NCBI GenBank assembly: GCA_037783545.1
Contig: JBBELK010001490.1
Location: 141,414 to 205,413, forward strand
Reading direction: 5' to 3'
Length of the DNA: 64,000 nt
DNA from: Henricia sp. BOLD:AAB3569
Lineage: Eukaryota > Echinodermata > Asteroidea > Spinulosida > Echinasteridae
This document shows positions 35,842-49,523 of this stretch, piece after piece. Numbering within the stretch: position 1 is the stretch's first letter; every line of letters starts with the position of its first letter. The position numbers were made by a program, and so were the translations under genes. A model generated the notes under the pieces. It searched no databases. It saw nothing but the letters and a program-made list of their open reading frames with translations, and was not told the origin of the DNA.

Positions 35842-37031
35842 GTGGCTGTCTGTACACACCTCTTTGGGGTACTCCTGAGCTGTGCGCATGCTCAGTCATT
35901 CGGACTGTCGTTAACGCACCGCAGTTTGGCTCGGCAATTTGGTCAAAGTGTGGTCCAAACGTCGGCAAATTTGGAGGTCGAAAAATGTTCCGACGAACTT
36001 CAAATTTTGCATGCCCTAAACTCTCTATATTGCGCACTTGTCATAACAAAATTGACAGACTTTCGCCGGGAAATGGCAGAGACATTTCAAAGTTTAGAAA
36101 AAACTGGGTTGAGGCTTCCTGACTGCTCTCACGCAAACCGTGGCTGTCTGTACACACCTCTTTGGGGTACTCCTGAGTTGTGCGCATGCTCAGTCATTCG
36201 GACTGTCGTTAACGCACCGCAGTTTGGCTCGGCAATTTGGTCAAAGTGTGGTCCAAACGTCGGCAAATTTGGAGGTCGAAAAATGTTCCGACGAACTTCA
36301 AATTTTGCATGCCCTAAACTCTCTATATTGCGCACTTGTCATAAAAAATTGACAGACTTTCGCCGGGAAATGGCAGAGAAATTTCAAAGTTTAGAAAAAA
36401 CTGGGTTGAGGCTTCCTGACTGCTCTCACGCAAACCGTGGCTGTCTGTACACACCTCTTTGGGGTACTCCTGAGCTGTGCGCATGCTCAGTCATTCGGAC
36501 TGTCGTTAACGCACCGCAGTTTGGCTCGGCAATTTGGTCAAAGTGTGGTCCAAACGTCGGCAAATTTGGAGGTCGAAAAATGTTCCGACGAACTTCAAAT
36601 TTTGCATGCCATAAACTCTCTATATTGCGCACTTGTCATAAAAAAATTGACAGACTTTCGCCGGGAAATGGCAGAGAAATTTCAAAGTTTAGAAAAAACT
36701 GGGTTGAGGCTTCCTGACTGCTCTCACGCAAACCGTGGCTGTCTGTACACACATCTTTGGGGTACTCCTGAGTTGTGCGCATGCTCAGTCATTCGGACTG
36801 TCGTTAACGCACCGCAGTTTGGCTCGGCAATTTGGTCAAAGTGTGGTCCAAACGTCGGCAAATTTGGAGGTCGAAAAATGTTCCGACGAACTTCAAATTT
36901 TACAAGCCCTAAACTCTCTATATTGCGCACTTGTCATAAAAAATTGACAGACTTTCGCCGGGAAATGGCAGAGAAATTTCAAAGTTTAGAAAAAACTGGG
37001 TTGAGGCTTCCTGACTGCTCTCACGCAAACC
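35842..37031 (+). repeat. Tetramer HOR copy 2 (1,190 bp)
   Basis: It repeats the four markers of 34,651-35,841. The second monomer has six A rather than seven, which explains the one-base difference in length. Its last two monomers (36,437 and 36,735) also start the overlapping hexamer HOR, so the two duplications are nested. The hexamer arose from a region already containing the tetramer. Confidence 0.9.
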
Positions 37032-38223
37032 GTGGCTGTCTGTACACACCTCTTTGGGGTACTCCTGAGTTGTGCGCATGCTCAGTCATTCGGACTGTCG
37101 TTAACGCACCGCAGTTTGGCTCGGCAATTTGGTCAAAGTGTGGTCCAAACGTCGGCAAATTTGGAGGTCGAAAAATGTTCCGACGAACTTCAAATTTTGC
37201 ATGCCCTAAACTCTCTATATTGCGCACTTGTCATAAAAAAATTGACAGACTTTCGCCCGGAAATGGCAGAGAAATTTCAAAGTTTAGAAAAAACTGGGTT
37301 GAGGCTTCCTGACTGCTCTCACGCAAACCGTGGCTGTCTGTACACACCTCTTTGGGGTACTCCTGAGTTGTGCGCATGCTCAGTCATTCGGACTGTCGTT
37401 AACGCACCGCAGTTTGGCTCGGCAATTTGGTCAAAGTGTGGTCCAAACGTCGGCAAATTTGGAGGTCGAAAAATGTTCCGACGAACTTCAAATTTTGCAT
37501 GCCCTAAACTCTCTATATTGCGCACTTGTCATAAAAAATTGACAGACTTTCGCCGGGAAATGGCAGAGAAATTTCAAAGTTTAATAAAAAAAATGGGTTG
37601 AGGCTTCCTGACTGCTCTCACGCAAACCGTGGCTGTCTGTACACACCTCTTTGGGGTACTCCTGAGTTGTGCGCATGCTCAGTCATTCGGACTGTCGTTA
37701 ACGCACCGCAGTTTGGCTCGGCAATTTGGTCAAAGTGTGGTCCAAACGTCGGCAAATTTGGAGGTCGAAAAATGTTCCGACGAACTTCAAATTTTGCATG
37801 CCCTAAACTCTCTATATTGCGCACTTGTCATAAAAAATTGACAGACTTTCGCCGGGAAATGGCAGAGAAATTTCAAAGTTTAGAAAAAAACTGGGTTGAG
37901 GCTTTCTGACTGCTCTCACGCAAACCGTGGCTGTCTGTACACACCTCTTTGGGGTACTCCTGAGTTGTGCGCATGCTCAGTCATTCGGACTGTCGTTAAC
38001 GCACCGCAGTTTGGCTCGGCAATTTGGTCAAAGTGTGGTCCAAACGTCGGCAAATTTGGAGGTCGAAAAATGTTCCGACGAACTTCAAATTTTGGATGCC
38101 CTAAACTCTCTATATTGCGCACTTGTCATAAAAAATTGACAGACTTTCGCCGGGAAATGGCAGAGAAATTTCAAAGTTTAGAAAAAACTGGGTTGAGGCT
38201 TCCTGACTGCTCTCACGCAAACC
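36437..38223 (+). repeat. Hexamer HOR copy 1 (1,787 bp)
   Basis: Order: gagctg/gccataaac, acatcttt/tacaagccc, cgcccgg with seven A, tttaataaaa, ctttctgac with seven A, and ttggatgcc. The second copy follows without a gap. This is the first appearance of the tttaataaaa and ttggatgcc variants, which recur up to 56.9 kb. Confidence 0.9.
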
Positions 38224-40009
38224 GTGGCTGTCTGTACACACCTCTTTGGGGTACTCCTGAGCTGTGCGCATGCTCAGTCATTCGGACTGTCGTTAACGCA
38301 CCGCAGTTTGGCTCGGCATTTGGTCAAAGTGTGGTCCAAACGTCGGCAAATTTGGAGGTCGAAAAATGTTCCGACGAACTTCAAATTTTGCATGCCATAA
38401 ACTCTCTATATTGCGCACTTGTCATAAAAAAATTGACAGACTTTCGCCGGGAAATGGCAGAGAAATTTCAAAGTTTAGAAAAAACTGGGTTGAGGCTTCC
38501 TGACTGCTCTCACGCAAACCGTGGCTGTCTGTACACACATCTTTGGGGTACTCCTGAGTTGTGCGCATGCTCAGTCATTCGGACTGTCGTTAACGCACCG
38601 CAGTTTGGCTCGGCAATTTGGTCAAAGTGTGGTCCAAACGTCGGCAAATTTGGAGGTCGAAAAATGTTCCGACGAACTTCAAATTTTACAAGCCCTAAAC
38701 TCTCTATATTGCGCACTTGTCATAAAAAATTGACAGACTTTCGCCGGGAAATGGCAGAGAAATTTCAAAGTTTAGAAAAAACTGGGTTGAGGCTTCCTGA
38801 CTGCTCTCACGCAAACCGTGGCTGTCTGTACACACCTCTTTGGGGTACTCCTGAGTTGTGCGCATGCTCAGTCATTCGGACTGTCGTTAACGCACCGCAG
38901 TTTGGCTCGGCAATTTGGTCAAAGTGTGGTCCAAACGTCGGCAAATTTGGAGGTCGAAAAATGTTCCGACGAACTTCAAATTTTGCATGCCCTAAACTCT
39001 CTATATTGCGCACTTGTCATAAAAAAATTGACAGACTTTCGCCCGGAAATGGCAGAGAAATTTCAAAGTTTAGAAAAAACTGGGTTGAGGCTTCCTGACT
39101 GCTCTCACGCAAACCGTGGCTGTCTGTACACACCTCTTTGGGGTACTCCTGAGTTGTGCGCATGCTCAGTCATTCGGACTGTCGTTAACGCACCGCAGTT
39201 TGGCTCGGCAATTTGGTCAAAGTGTGGTCCAAACGTCGGCAAATTTGGAGGTCGAAAAATGTTCCGACGAACTTCAAATTTTGCATGCCCTAAACTCTCT
39301 ATATTGCGCACTTGTCATAAAAAATTGACAGACTTTCGCCGGGAAATGGCAGAGAAATTTCAAAGTTTAATAAAAAAAATGGGTTGAGGCTTCCTGACTG
39401 CTCTCACGCAAACCGTGGCTGTCTGTACACACCTCTTTGGGGTACTCCTGAGTTGTGCGCATGCTCAGTCATTCGGACTGTCGTTAACGCACCGCAGTTT
39501 GGCTCGGCAATTTGGTCAAAGTGTGGTCCAAACGTCGGCAAATTTGGAGGTCGAAAAATGTTCCGACGAACTTCAAATTTTGCATGCCCTAAACTCTCTA
39601 TATTGCGCACTTGTCATAAAAAATTGACAGACTTTCGCCGGGAAATGGCAGAGAAATTTCAAAGTTTAGAAAAAAACTGGGTTGAGGCTTTCTGACTGCT
39701 CTCACGCAAACCGTGGCTGTCTGTACACACCTCTTTGGGGTACTCCTGAGTTGTGCGCATGCTCAGTCATTCGGACTGTCGTTAACGCACCGCAGTTTGG
39801 CTCGGCAATTTGGTCAACGTGTGGTCCAAACGTCGGCAAATTTGGAGGTCGAAAAATGTTCCGACGAACTTCAAATTTTGCATGCCCTAAACTCTCTATA
39901 TTGCGCACTTGTCATAAAAAATTGACAGACTTTCGCCGGGAAATGGCAGAGAAATTTCAAAGTTTAGAAAAAACTGGGTTGAGGCTTCCTGACTGCTCTC
40001 ACGCAAACC
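38224..40009 (+). repeat. Hexamer HOR copy 2 (1,786 bp)
   Basis: The first five monomers match copy 1 (with one lost A in ggcatttgg in the first). The sixth has caacgtg and lacks ttggatgcc, so it came from a different monomer or was converted. A lone gagctg/gccataaac monomer at 40,010-40,307 looks like the start of a third copy that breaks off. Confidence 0.88.
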
Positions 40010-40307
40010 GTGGCTGTCTGTACACACCTCTTTGGGGTACTCCTGAGCTGTGCGCATGCTCAGTCATTCGGACTGTCGTTAACGCACCGCAGTTTGGCTC
40101 GGCAATTTGGTCAAAGTGTGGTCCAAACGTCGGCAAATTTGGAGGTCGAAAAATGTTCCGACGAACTTCAAATTTTGCATGCCATAAACTCTCTATATTG
40201 CGCACTTGTCATAAAAAAATTGACAGACTTTCGCCGGGAAATGGCAGAGAAATTTCAAAGTTTAGAAAAAACTGGGTTGAGGCTTCCTGACTGCTCTCAC
40301 GCAAACC

Positions 40308-41203
40308 GTGGCTGTCTGTACACACCTCTTTGGGGTACTCCTGAGTTGTGCGCATGCTCAGTCATTCGGACTGTCGTTAACGCACCGCAGTTTGGCTCGG
40401 CAATTTGGTCAAAGTGTGGTCCAAACGTCGGCAAATTTGGAGGTCGAAAAATGTTCCGACGAACTTCAAATTTTACATGCCCTAAACTCTCTATACTGCG
40501 CACTTGTCATAAAAAATTGACAGACTTTCGCCGGGAAATGGCAGAGAAATTTCAAAGTTTAGAAAAAACTGGGTTGAGGCTTCCTGACTGCTCTCACGCA
40601 AACCGTGGCTGTCTGTACACACCTCTTTGGGGTACTCCTGAGTTGTGCGCATGCTCAGTCATTCGGACTGTCGTTAACGCACCGCAGTTTGGCTCGGCAA
40701 TTTGGTCAAAGTGTGGTCCAAACGTCGGCAAATTTGGAGGTCGAAAAATGTTCCGACGAACTTCAAATGTTGCATGCCCTAAACTCTCTATATTGCGCAC
40801 TTGTCATCATAAAAAATGGACAGACTTTCGCCAGGAAATGGCAGAGAGAAATTTCAAAGTTTAGAAAAAACTGGGTTGAGGCTTCCTGACTGCTCTCACG
40901 CAAACCGTGGCTGTCTGTACACACCTCTTTGGGGTACTCCTGAGTTGTGCGCATGCTCAGTCATTCGGACTGTCGTTAACGCACCGCAGTTTGGCTCGGC
41001 AATTTGGTCAAAGTGTGGTCCAAACGTCGGCAAATTTGGAGGTCGAAAAATGTTCCGACGAACTTCAAATTTTGCATGCCCTAAACTCTCTATATTGCGC
41101 ACTTGTCATAAAAAATTGACAGACTTTCGCCCGGAAATGGCAGAGAAATTTCAAAGTTTAGAAAAAACTGGGTTGAGGCTTCCTGACTGCTCTCACGCAA
41201 ACC
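40308..41203 (+). repeat. Three divergent monomers after the hexamer block
   Basis: The copy at 40,308 has tacatgccc and atactgcg. The 40,605 copy has aatgttgc, a three-base duplication (catcat), aatggac, cgccagg and gagagaaa, and at 302 bp is the longest monomer I found. The 40,907 copy has cgcccgg. No repeat period is apparent. Confidence 0.85.
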
Positions 41204-44200
41204 GTGGCTGTCTGTACACACCTCTTTGGGGTACTCCTGAGTTGTGCGCATGCTCAGTCATTCGGACTGTCGTTAACGCACCGCAGTTTGGCTCGGCAAT
41301 TTGGTCAAAGTGTGGTCCAAACGTCGGCAAATTTGGAGGTCGAAAAATGTTCCGACGACTTCAAATTTTGCATGCCCTAAACTCTCTACATTGCGCACTT
41401 GTCATAAAAAATTGACAGACTTTCGCCGGGAAATGGCAGAGAAATTTCAAAGTTTAGAAAAAAACTGGGTTGAGGCTTCCTGACTGCTCTCACGCAAACC
41501 GTGGCTGTCTGTACACACCTCTTTGGGGTACTCCTGAGTTGTGCGCATGCTCAGTCATTCGGACTGTCGTTAACGCACCGCAGTTTGGCTCGGCAATTTG
41601 GTCAAAGTGTGGTCCAAACGTCGGCAAATTTGGAGGTCGAAAAATGTTCCGACGAACTTCAAATTTTGGATGCCCTAAACTCTCTATATTGCGCACTTGT
41701 CATAAAAAATTGACAGACTTTCGCCGGGAAATGGCAGAGAAATTTCAAAGTTTGAAAAAAACTGGGTTGAGGCTTCCTGACTGCTCTCACGCAAACCGTG
41801 GCTGTCTGTACACACCTCTTTGGGGTACTCCTGAGTTGTGCGCATGCTCAGTCATTCGGACTGTCGTTAACGCACCGCAGTTTGGCTCGGCAATTTGGTC
41901 AAAGTGTGGTCCAAACGTCGGCAAATTTGGAGGTCGAAAATGTTCCGACGAACTTCAATTTTGCATGCCCTAAACTCTCTATATTGCGCACTTGTCATAA
42001 CAAATTGACAGACTTTCGCCGGGAAATGGCAGAGAAATTTCAAAGTTAGAAAAAACTGGGTTGAGGCTTCCTGACTGCTCTCACGCAAACCGTGGCTGTC
42101 TGTACACACCTCTTTGGGGTACTCCTGAGTTGTGCGCATGCTCAGTCATTCGGACTGTCGTTAACGCACCGCAGTTTGGCTCGGCAATTTGGTCAAAGTG
42201 TGGTCCAAACGTCGGCAAATTTGGAGGTCGAAAAATGTTCCGACGAACTTCAAATTTTACAGGCCCTAAACTCTCTATATTGCGCACTTGTCATAAAAAA
42301 TTGACAGACTTTCGCGGGAAATGGCAGAGAAATTTCAAAGTTTAGAAAAAACTGGGTTGAGGCTTCCTGACTGCTCTCACGCAAACCGGTGGCTGTCTGT
42401 ACACACCTCTTTGGGGTACTCCTGAGTTGTGCGCATGCTCAGTCATTCGGACTGTCGTTAACGCACCGCAGTTTGGCTCGGCAATTTGGTCAAAGTGTGG
42501 TCCAAACGTCGGCAAATTTGGAGGTCGAAAAATGTTCCGACGAACTTCAAATGTTGCATGCCCTAAACTCTCTATATTGCGCACTTGTCATAAAAAATGG
42601 ACAGACTTTCGCAAGGAAATGGCAGAGAAATTTCAAAGTTTAGAAAAAACTGGGTTGAGGCTTCCTGACTGCTCTCACGCAACCGTGGCTGTCTGTACAC
42701 ACCTCTTTGGGGTACTCCTGAGTTGTGCGCATGCTCAGTCATTCGGACTGTCGTTAACGCACCGCAGTTTGGCTCGGCAATTTGGTCAAAGTGTGGTCCA
42801 AACGTCGGCAAATTTGGAGGTCGAAAAATGTTCCGACGAACTTCAAATTTTGCATGCCCTAAACTCTCTATATTGCGCACTTGTCATAAAAAATTGACAG
42901 ACTTTCGCCCGGAAATGGCAGAGAAATTTCAAAGTTTAGAAAAAACTGGGTTGAGGCTTCCTGACTGCTCTCACGCAAACCGTTGCTGTCTGTACACACC
43001 TCTTTGGGGTACTCCTGAGTTGTGCGCATGCTCAGTCATTCGGACTGTCGTTAACGCACCGCAGTTTGGCTCGGCAATTTGGTCAAAGTGTGGTCCAAAC
43101 GTCGGCAAATTTGGAGGTCGAAAAATGTTCCGACGAACTTCAAATTTTGCATGCCCTAAACTCTCTATATTGCGCACTTGTCATAAAAATTGACAGACTT
43201 TCGCCGGGAAATGGCAGAGAAATTTCAAAGTTTAATAAAAAAAAATGGGTTGAGGCTTCCTGACTGCTCTCACGCAAACCGTGGCTGTCTGTACACACCT
43301 CTTTGGGGTACTCCTGAGTTGTGCGCATGCTCAGTCATTCGGACTGTCGTTAACGCACCGCAGTTTGGCTCGGCAATTTGGTCAAAGTGTGGTCCAAACG
43401 TCGGCAAATTTGGAGGTTGAAAAATGTTCCGACGAACTTCAAATTTTGCATGCCTAAACTCTCTATATTGCGCACTTGTCATAAAAAATTGACAGACTTT
43501 CGCCGGGAAATGGCAGAGAAATTTCAAAGTTTAGAAAAAACTGGGTGAGGCTTCCTGACTGCTCTCACGCAAACCGTGGCTGTCTGTACACACCTCTTTG
43601 GGGTACTCCTGAGTTGTGCGCATGCTCAGTCATTCGGACTGTCGTTAACGCACCGCAGTTTGGCTCGGCAATTTGGTCAAAGTGTGGTCCAAACGTCGGC
43701 AAATTTGGAGGTCGAAAAATGTTCCGACGAACTTCAAATTTTGGATGCCCTAAACTCTCTATATTGCGCACTTGTCATAAAAAATTGACAGACTTTCGCC
43801 GGGAAATGCAGAGAAATTTCAAAGTTTAGAAAAAACTGGGTTGAGGCTTCCTGACTGCTCTCACGCAAACCGTGGCTGTCTGTACACACCTCTTTGGGGT
43901 ACTCCTGAGTTGTGCGCATGCTCAGTCATTCGGACTGTCGTTAACGCACCGCAGTTTGGCTCGGCAATTTGGTCAAAGTGTGGTCCAAACGTCGGCAAAT
44001 TTGGAGGTCGAAAAATGTTCCGACGAACTTCAAATTTTGCATGCCCTAAACTCTCTATATTGCGCACTTGTCATAAAAAATTGACAGACTTTCGCCGGAA
44101 ATGGCAGAGAAATTTCAAAGTTTAATAACAAAATGGGTTGAGGCTTCCTGACTGCTCTCACGCAAACCGTGGCTGTCTGTACACACCTCTTTGGGGTACT

Positions 44201-46246
44201 CCTGAGTTGTGCGCATGCTCAGTCATTCGGACTGTCGTTAACGCACCGCAGTTTGGTTCGGCAATTTGGTCAAAGTGTGGTCCAAACGTCGGCAAATTTG
44301 GGGGTCGAAAAATGTTCCGACGAACTTCAAATTTTGCATGCCCTAAACTCTCTATATTGCGCACTTGTCATAAAAAAATTGACAGACTTTCGCCGGGAAA
44401 TGGCAGAGAAATTTCAAAGTTTAGAAAAAACTGGGTTGAGGCTTCCTGACTGCTCTCACGCAAACCGTGGCTGTCTGTACACACCTCTTTGGGGTACTCC
44501 TTGAGTTGTGCGCATGCTCAGTCATTCGGACTGTCGTTAACGCACCGCAGTTTGGCTCGGCAATTTGGTCAAAGTGTGGTCCAAACGTCGGCAAATTTGG
44601 AGGTCGAAAAATGTTCCGACGAACTTCAAATTTTGGATGCCCTAAACTCTCTATATTGCGCACTTGTCATAAAAAAATTGACAGACTTTCGCCGGGAAAT
44701 GGCAGAGAAATTTCAAAGTTTAGAAAAAACTGGGTTGAGGCTTCTGACTGCTCTCACGCAAACCGTGGCTGTCTGTACACACCTCTTTGGGGTACTCCTG
44801 AGTTGTGCGCATGCTCAGTCATTCGGACTGTCGTTAACGCACCGCAGTTTGGCTCGGCAATTTGGTCAAAGTGTGGTCCAAACGTCGGCAAATTTGGAGG
44901 TCGAAAAATGTTCCGACGAACTTCAAATTTTGCATGCCCTAAACTCTCTATATTGCGCACTTGTCATAAAAAATTGACAGACTTTCGCCCGGAAATGGCA
45001 GATAAATTTCAAAGTTAGAAAAAACTGGGTTGAGGCTTCCTGACTGCTCTCACGCAAACCGTGGCTGTCTGTACACACCTCTTTGGGGTACTCTGAGCTG
45101 TGCGCATGCTCAGTCATTCGGACTGTCGTTAACGCACCGCAGTTTGGCTCGGCAATTTGGTCAAAGTGTGGTCCAAACGTCGGCAAATTTGGAGGTCGAA
45201 AAATGTTCCGACGAACTTCAAATGTTGCATGCCTAAACTCTCTATATTGCGCACTTGTCATAAAAAATTGACAGACTTTCGCCGGGAAATGGCAGAGACA
45301 TTTCAAAGTTTAGAAAAAACTGGGTTGAGGCTTCCTGACTGCTCTCACACAGACCGTGGCTGTCTGTACACACCTCTTTGGGGTACTCCTGAGTTGTGCG
45401 CATGCTCAGTCCATTCGGACTGTCGTTAACGCACCGCAGTTTGGCTCGGCAATTTGGTCAAAGTGTGGTCCAAACGTCGGCAAATTTGGAGGTCGAAAAA
45501 TGTTCCGACGAACTTCAAATTTTGCATGCCCTAAACTCTCTATATTGCGCACTTGTCATAAAAAATTGACAGACTTTCGCCGGGAAATGGCAGAGAAATT
45601 TCAAAGTTTAGAAAAAACTGGGTTGAGGCTTCCTGACTGCTCTCACGCAAACCGTGGCTGTCTGTACACACCTCTTTGGGGTACTCCTGAGCTGTGCGCA
45701 TGCTCAGTCATTCGGACTGTCGTTAACGCACCGCAGTTTGGCTCGGCAATTTGGTCAAAGTGTGGTCCAAACGTCGGCAAATTTGGAGGTCGAAAAATGT
45801 TCCGACGAACTTCAAATTTTGCATGCCCTAAACTCTCTATATTGCGCACTTGTCATAAAAAAATTGGACAGACTTTCGCCGGGAAATGCAGAGAAATTTC
45901 AAAGTTTAGAAAAAACTGGGTTGAGGCTTCCTGACTGCTCTCACGCAAACCGTGGCTGTCTGTACACACCTCTTTGGGTACTCCTGAGTGTGCGCATGCT
46001 CAGTCATTCGGACTGTCGTTAACGCACCGCAGTTTGGCTCGGCAATTTGGTCAAAGTGTGGTCCAAACGTCGGCAAATTGGGAGGTCGAAAAATGTTCCG
46101 ACGAACTTCAAATTTTGCATGCCCTAAACTCTCTATATTGCGCACTTGTCATAAAAAATTGACAGACTTTCGCCGGGAAATGGCAGATAAATTTCAAAGT
46201 TTAGAAAAAACTGGGTTGAGGCTTCCTGACTGCTCTCACGCAAACC
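41204..46246 (+). repeat. Block of 17 monomers rich in single-base homopolymer indels
   Basis: About twenty one-base gains or losses fall in this 5-kb block, almost all in runs: cgcggg for cgccggg, aaatgcag for aaatggcag, gcctaaac for gccctaaac, agttag for agtttag, cttctgac for cttcctgac, ccttgag for cctgag and gtccatt for gtcatt. By contrast, the first 10 kb has only the A-run changes and one 32-bp deletion. It also holds many scattered variants (tacaggccc, cgcaagg, cacacagacc, cgttgctg). It is either an older, less homogenised segment or a stretch of poor consensus. Confidence 0.85.
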
Positions 46247-46544
46247 GTGGCTGTCTGTACACACCTCTTTGGGGTACTCCTGAGTTGTGCGCATGCTCAG
46301 TCATTCGGACTGTCGTTAACGCACCGCAGTTTGGCTCGGCAATTTGGTCAAAGTGTGGTCCAAACGTCGGCAAATTTGGAGGTCGAAAAATGTTCCGACG
46401 AACTTCAAATGTTGCATGCCCTAAACTCTATATATTGCGCACTTGTCATAAAAAATGGACAGACTTTCGCCGGGAAATGGCAGAGAAATTTCAAAGTTTA
46501 GAAAAAAACTGGGTTGAGGCTTCCTGACTGCTCTCACGCAAACC

Positions 46545-48034
46545 GTGGCTGTCTGTACACACCTCTTTGGGGTACTCCTGAGTTGTGCGCATGCTCAGTC
46601 ATTCGGACTGTCGTTAACGCACCGCAGTTTGGCTCGGCAATTTGGTCAAAGTGTGGTCCAAACGTCGGCAAATTTGGAGGTCGAAAAATGTTCCGACGAA
46701 CTTCAAATTTTGCATGCCCTAAACTCTCTATATTGCGCACTTGTCATACAAAATTGACAGACTTTCGCCCGGAAATGGCAGAGAAATTTCAAAGTTTAGA
46801 AAAAACTGGGTTGAGGCTTCCTGACTGCTCTCACGCAAACCGTGGCTGTCTGTACACACCTCTTTGGGGTACTCCTGAGTTGTGCGCATGCTCAGTCATT
46901 CGGACTGTCGTTAACGCACCGCAGTTTGGCTTGGCAATTTGGTCAAAGTGTGGTCCAAACGTCGGCAAATTTGGAGGTCGAAAAATGTTCCGACGAACTT
47001 CAAATTTTGGATGCCCTAAACTCTCTATATTGCGCACTTGTCATAAAAAATTGACAGACTTTCGCCGGGAAATGGCAGAGAAATTTCAAAGTTTAGAAAA
47101 AACTGGGTTGAGGCTTCCTGACTGCTCTCACGCAAACCGTGGCTGTCTGTACACACCTCTTTGGGGTACTCCTGAGTTGTGCGCATGCTCAGTCATTCGG
47201 ACTGTCGTTAACGCACCGCAGTTTGGCTCGGCAATTTGGTCAAAGTGTGGTCCAAACGTCGGCAAATTGGGAGGTCGAAAAATGTTCCGACGAACTTCAA
47301 ATTTTGCATGCCCTAAACTCTCTATATTGCGCACTTGTCATAAAAAAATTGACAGACTTTCGCCGGGAAATGGCAGAGAAATTTCAAAGTTTAGAAAAAA
47401 CTGGGTTGAGGCTTCCTGACTGCTCTCACGCAAACCGTGGCTGTCTGTACACACCTCTTTGGGGTACTCCTGAGTTGTGCGCATGCTCAGTCATTCGGAC
47501 TGTCGTTAACGCACCGCAGTTTGGCTCGGCAATTTGGTCAAAGTGTGGTCCAAACGTCGGCAAATTTGGAGGTCGAAAAATGTTCCGACGAACTTCAAAT
47601 GTTGCATGCCCTAAACTCTCTATATTGCGCACTTGTCATAAAAAATTGACAGACTTTCGCCGGGAAATGGCAGAGAAATTTCAAAGTTTAGAAAAAACTG
47701 GGTTGAGGCTTCCTGACTGCTCTCACGCAAACCGTGGCTGTCTGTACACACCTCTTTGGGGTACTCCTGAGTTGTGCGCATGCTCAGTCATTCGGACTGT
47801 CGTTAACGCACCGCAGTTTGGCTCGGCAATTTGGTCAAAGTGTGGTCCAAACGTCGGCAAATTTAGAGGTCGAAAAATGTTCCGACGAACTTCAAATTTT
47901 GCATGCCCTAAACTCTCTATATTGCGCACTTGTCATAAAAAAATTGACAGACTTTCGCCGGGAAATGGCAGAGAAATTTCAAAGTTTAATAAAAAAAACT
48001 GGGTTGAGGCTTCCTGACTGCTCTCACGCAAACC
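46545..48034 (+). repeat. Pentamer HOR copy 1 (1,490 bp)
   Basis: Order: catacaaa/cgcccgg, ggcttggc/ttggatgcc, gggagg with seven A, aatgttgc, and aatttagagg with tttaataaaaaaaactggg. The next 1.49 kb repeats the same order. The preceding monomers at 45,952 (gggagg) and 46,247 (aatgttgc, aatggac) are related to members three and four. Confidence 0.92.
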
Positions 48035-49523
48035 GTGGCTGTCTGTACACACCTCTTTGGGGTACTCCTGAGTTGTGCGCATGCTCAGTCATTCGGACTG
48101 TCGTTAACGCACCGCAGTTTGGCTCGGCAATTTGGTCAAAGTGTGGTCCAAACGTCGGCAAATTTGGAGGTCGAAAAATGTTCCGACGAACTTCAAATTT
48201 TGCATGCCCTAAACTCTCTATATTGCGCACTTGTCATACAAAATTGACAGACTTTCGCCCGGAAATGGCAGAGAAATTTCAAAGTTTAGAAAAAACTGGG
48301 TTGAGGCTTCCTGACTGCTCTCACGCAAACCGTGGCTGTCTGTACACACCTCTTTGGGGTACTCCTGAGTTGTGCGCATGCTCAGTCATTCGGACTGTCG
48401 TTAACGCACCGCAGTTTGGCTTGGCAATTTGGTCAAAGTGTGGTCCAAACGTCGGCAAATTTGGAGGTCGAAAAATGTTCCGACGAACTTCAAATTTTGG
48501 ATGCCCTAAACTCTCTATATTGCGCACTTGTCATAAAAAATTGACAGACTTTCGCCGGGAAATGGCAGAGAAATTTCAAAGTTTAGAAAAAACTGGGTTG
48601 AGGCTTCCTGACTGCTCTCACGCAAACCGTGGCTGTCTGTACACACCTCTTTGGGGTACTCCTGAGTTGTGCGCATGCTCAGTCATTCGGACTGTCGTTA
48701 ACGCACCGCAGTTTGGCTCGGCAATTTGGTCAAAGTGTGGTCCAAACGTCGGCAAATTGGGAGGTCGAAAAATGTTCCGACGAACTTCAAATTTTGCATG
48801 CCCTAAACTCTCTATATTGCGCACTTGTCATAAAAAAATTGACAGACTTTCGCCGGGAAATGGCAGAGAAATTTCAAAGTTTAGAAAAAACTGGGTTGAG
48901 GCTTCCTGACTGCTCTCACGCAAACCGTGGCTGTCTGTACACACCTCTTTGGGGTACTCCTGAGTTGTGCGCATGCTCAGTCATTCGGACTGTCGTTAAC
49001 GCACCGCAGTTTGGCTCGGCAATTTGGTCAAAGTGTGGTCCAAACGTCGGCAAATTTGGAGGTCGAAAAATGTTCCGACGAACTTCAAATGTTGCATGCC
49101 CTAAACTCTCTATATTGCGCACTTGTCATAAAAAATTGACAGACTTTCGCCGGGAAATGGCAGAGAAATTTCAAAGTTTAGAAAAAACTGGGTTGAGGCT
49201 TCCTGACTGCTCTCACGCAAACCGTGGCTGTCTGTACACACCTCTTTGGGGTACTCCTGAGTTGTGCGCATGCTCAGTCATTCGGACTGTCGTTAACGCA
49301 CCGCAGTTTGGCTCGGCAATTTGGTCAAAGTGTGGTCCAAACGTCGGCAAATTTAGAGGTCGAAAAATGTTCCGACGAACTTCAAATTTTGCATGCCCTA
49401 AACTCTCTATATTGCGCACTTGTCATAAAAAAATTGACAGACTTTCGCCGGGAAATGGCAGAGAAATTTCAAAGTTTAATAAAAAAAATGGGTTGAGGCT
49501 TCCTGACTGCTCTCACGCAAACC
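48035..49523 (+). repeat. Pentamer HOR copy 2 (1,489 bp)
   Basis: It matches copy 1 in every marker, including the rare ggcttggc. The one difference I noticed is at the end of the fifth monomer, where the C between the A-run and tggg is missing. The two copies are therefore very recent duplicates, or one is an assembly duplication. Confidence 0.92.
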
